Of a DNA stretch of 53,230 nucleotides, positions 52,324-53,230 are shown piece by piece (position 1 is the stretch's first letter; every line of letters begins with the position of its first letter). The position numbers and the translations under genes were made by a program. This stretch comes from Shewanella xiamenensis (GTDB lineage: Bacteria > Pseudomonadota > Gammaproteobacteria > Enterobacterales > Shewanellaceae), in NCBI RefSeq assembly GCF_014647135.1, contig NZ_BMOP01000026.1, positions 1 through 53,230 on the forward strand, in the 5' to 3' direction. The notes beneath the pieces are model-generated. The model was not told the origin of the DNA. It worked only from the letters and a program-made list of their open reading frames with translations, and did no database searches.

Positions 52324-53230
52324 ATGGCCATCTTACCACCACTTTGTCGCGCAGAGCGCAAACAACTACAGAAATTGATCCATAAAACCAAGGATAAACA
52401 CTTCGCTCGACGTCTTATCGTTATGCTGATGCTGCATCAAGGGCTGTCGATTACTGACGTTCATCATGCTACTGGTGCAGCACGCTCCAGTATTGGTCGT
52501 TGGTTAGGCTGGTATACCGAAAGCGGCGTTGATGGGCTTAAATCTCTGCCGCTGGGACGGCCGGCAAGCTTGCCCATAGACCCCATATTGCTCTGTCTAT
52601 CTTTGCTTATTCAGCTATGCCCACAGGACTTTGGTTACCAACGTAGCCGCTGGAGCAGTGAACTGCTTGCCATGGTGATTAATGCACAGCTTAAGCTCAG
52701 CATCGCTGCATCCACCGTCCGCCGATTACTACCCAAAGCAGGAATGGTCTGGCGCCGCTCGGCTCCGAGATTGCGTATCAAAGACCCACACAAAGAGGAG
52801 AAAATGGCCGCTATAAATCAGGCACTTGAGCAGTGTTGCGTCGAGCATCCGGTTTTCTATGAAGATGAAGTAGACATCGACTTGAACCCAAAAATCGGGG
52901 CAGATTGGATGCCAAAAGGACAGCAAAAACGCGTTGTCACCCCAGGCAGCAACCGTAAGCATTACATAGCTGGAGCCCTGCATGCCAGCACCGGGAAAGT
53001 GCTTTGTGTAAGCCGCGATAGCAAAGCGTCAGAGCTGTTTATTGCCATGTTGGAGAAGCTTAAGCGACATTACCGCAAAGCCAAAACCATCACGCTCATC
53101 CTTGACAATTACATTATTCATAAGAGCCGTAAGACCGTAGCTTGGCTCAAGCATAATCCCAAATTCAGATTACTATTTCAGCCGGTATACTCGCCGTGGG
53201 TCAACAAGATAGAACGCTTATGGCTCGCAC
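52324..53230 (+). CDS. IS630-family transposase (partial, runs off the end)
   Basis: At least 302 residues are present; the frame is open to the window edge. The N-terminus has a helix-turn-helix (SITDVHHATGAARSSIGRWL, about 40-60) and a second one (SIAASTVRRLLPKAGMVW). The DDE catalytic triad is in order: Asp in FYEDEVDIDLNP, Asp in LILDNYIIHKS and Glu in VYSPWVNKIERLW, the IS630/Tc1-mariner pattern. GAGGACTGAGA precedes the ATG. A short inverted repeat (CTCAGTCC / GGACTGAG, 52260-52267 and 52315-52322) lies right before it. The element's right end is outside the window; its left end is not certain. ISSod10-like elements are known in S. oneidensis (from memory). Confidence 0.88.
   Translation, partial: MAILPPLCRAERKQLQKLIHKTKDKHFARRLIVMLMLHQGLSITDVHHATGAARSSIGRWLGWYTESGVDGLKSLPLGRPASLPIDPILLCLSLLIQLCPQDFGYQRSRWSSELLAMVINAQLKLSIAASTVRRLLPKAGMVWRRSAPRLRIKDPHKEEKMAAINQALEQCCVEHPVFYEDEVDIDLNPKIGADWMPKGQQKRVVTPGSNRKHYIAGALHASTGKVLCVSRDSKASELFIAMLEKLKRHYRKAKTITLILDNYIIHKSRKTVAWLKHNPKFRLLFQPVYSPWVNKIERLWLA

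Noticed and set aside
52729..52983. Minus-strand frame of 84 codons inside the transposase
   Set aside because: It lies fully in the antisense frame of an intact transposase with DDE residues and has no ribosome site.
1..53230. CRISPR array, tRNA or rRNA genes
   Set aside because: No regularly spaced direct repeats and no tRNA- or rRNA-like stretch were seen on either strand.

Overview
The window looks like a chromosomal segment of a Shewanella species of the S. oneidensis MR-1 / MR-4 / MR-7 type. The main evidence is a periplasmic tetrahaem flavocytochrome c fumarate reductase (fccA) next to D-lactate dehydrogenase (ldhA), and the run chromate transporter - chemotaxis receptor - fused formate dehydrogenase - prfB - lysS. 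From memory this order matches the fccA-lysS neighbourhood of S. oneidensis. Most genes have moderate GC; the last ~6.5 kb is visibly more AT-rich.

Layout. 1-5.1 kb: peroxide defence (ahpC-ahpF, minus strand), an exported M17 aminopeptidase and a spermidine-synthase-like methyltransferase. 5.2-12.5 kb: a short MscS-like channel, a DUF3332 lipoprotein, a dienelactone hydrolase, ldhA, fccA, two small membrane proteins flanking a TehB-like methyltransferase, and a YjfB-like small protein. 12.6-21 kb: a thioredoxin/DsbD-like fusion, the divergent ohr/ohrR pair with two operator-like palindromes, a GlpD-like flavoprotein, rlmC, chrA and a Cache-type chemotaxis receptor. 21-28.5 kb: a very large formate dehydrogenase with an inserted GltD-like flavin module, a possible 50-residue membrane protein, prfB with its programmed frameshift, and lysS. 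28.6-36.2 kb: three small exported proteins in a row, a divergent glyoxalase/LysR pair, a ~263 bp MITE-like palindromic element, PBP7, a long rhomboid protease and ChaA. 36.4-42.9 kb: a three-gene minus-strand cluster made of a large lipoprotein and two exported MORN-repeat proteins. 43.1-46.1 kb: a Tat-exported dienelactone hydrolase and an NhaC-family transporter behind a lysine riboswitch. 46.6-53.2 kb: an accessory region with a GlyGly-CTERM surface protein, hairpin-rich spacers, an attC-like palindrome, a HEPN-motif protein, small unknown proteins and an IS630-family transposase cut by the window edge.

How the genes fit together. Much of the window is redox and peroxide metabolism: AhpCF, Ohr/OhrR, FccA, LdhA, formate dehydrogenase and the GlpD-like enzyme. 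A second theme is the cell envelope: PBP7, rhomboid, mechanosensitive channel and several lipoproteins. The least explained parts are the MORN/lipoprotein cluster (36.4-42.9 kb) and the accessory tail with the HEPN protein beside an attC-like site. All calls come from reading sequence and remembered family knowledge; no database search was run.
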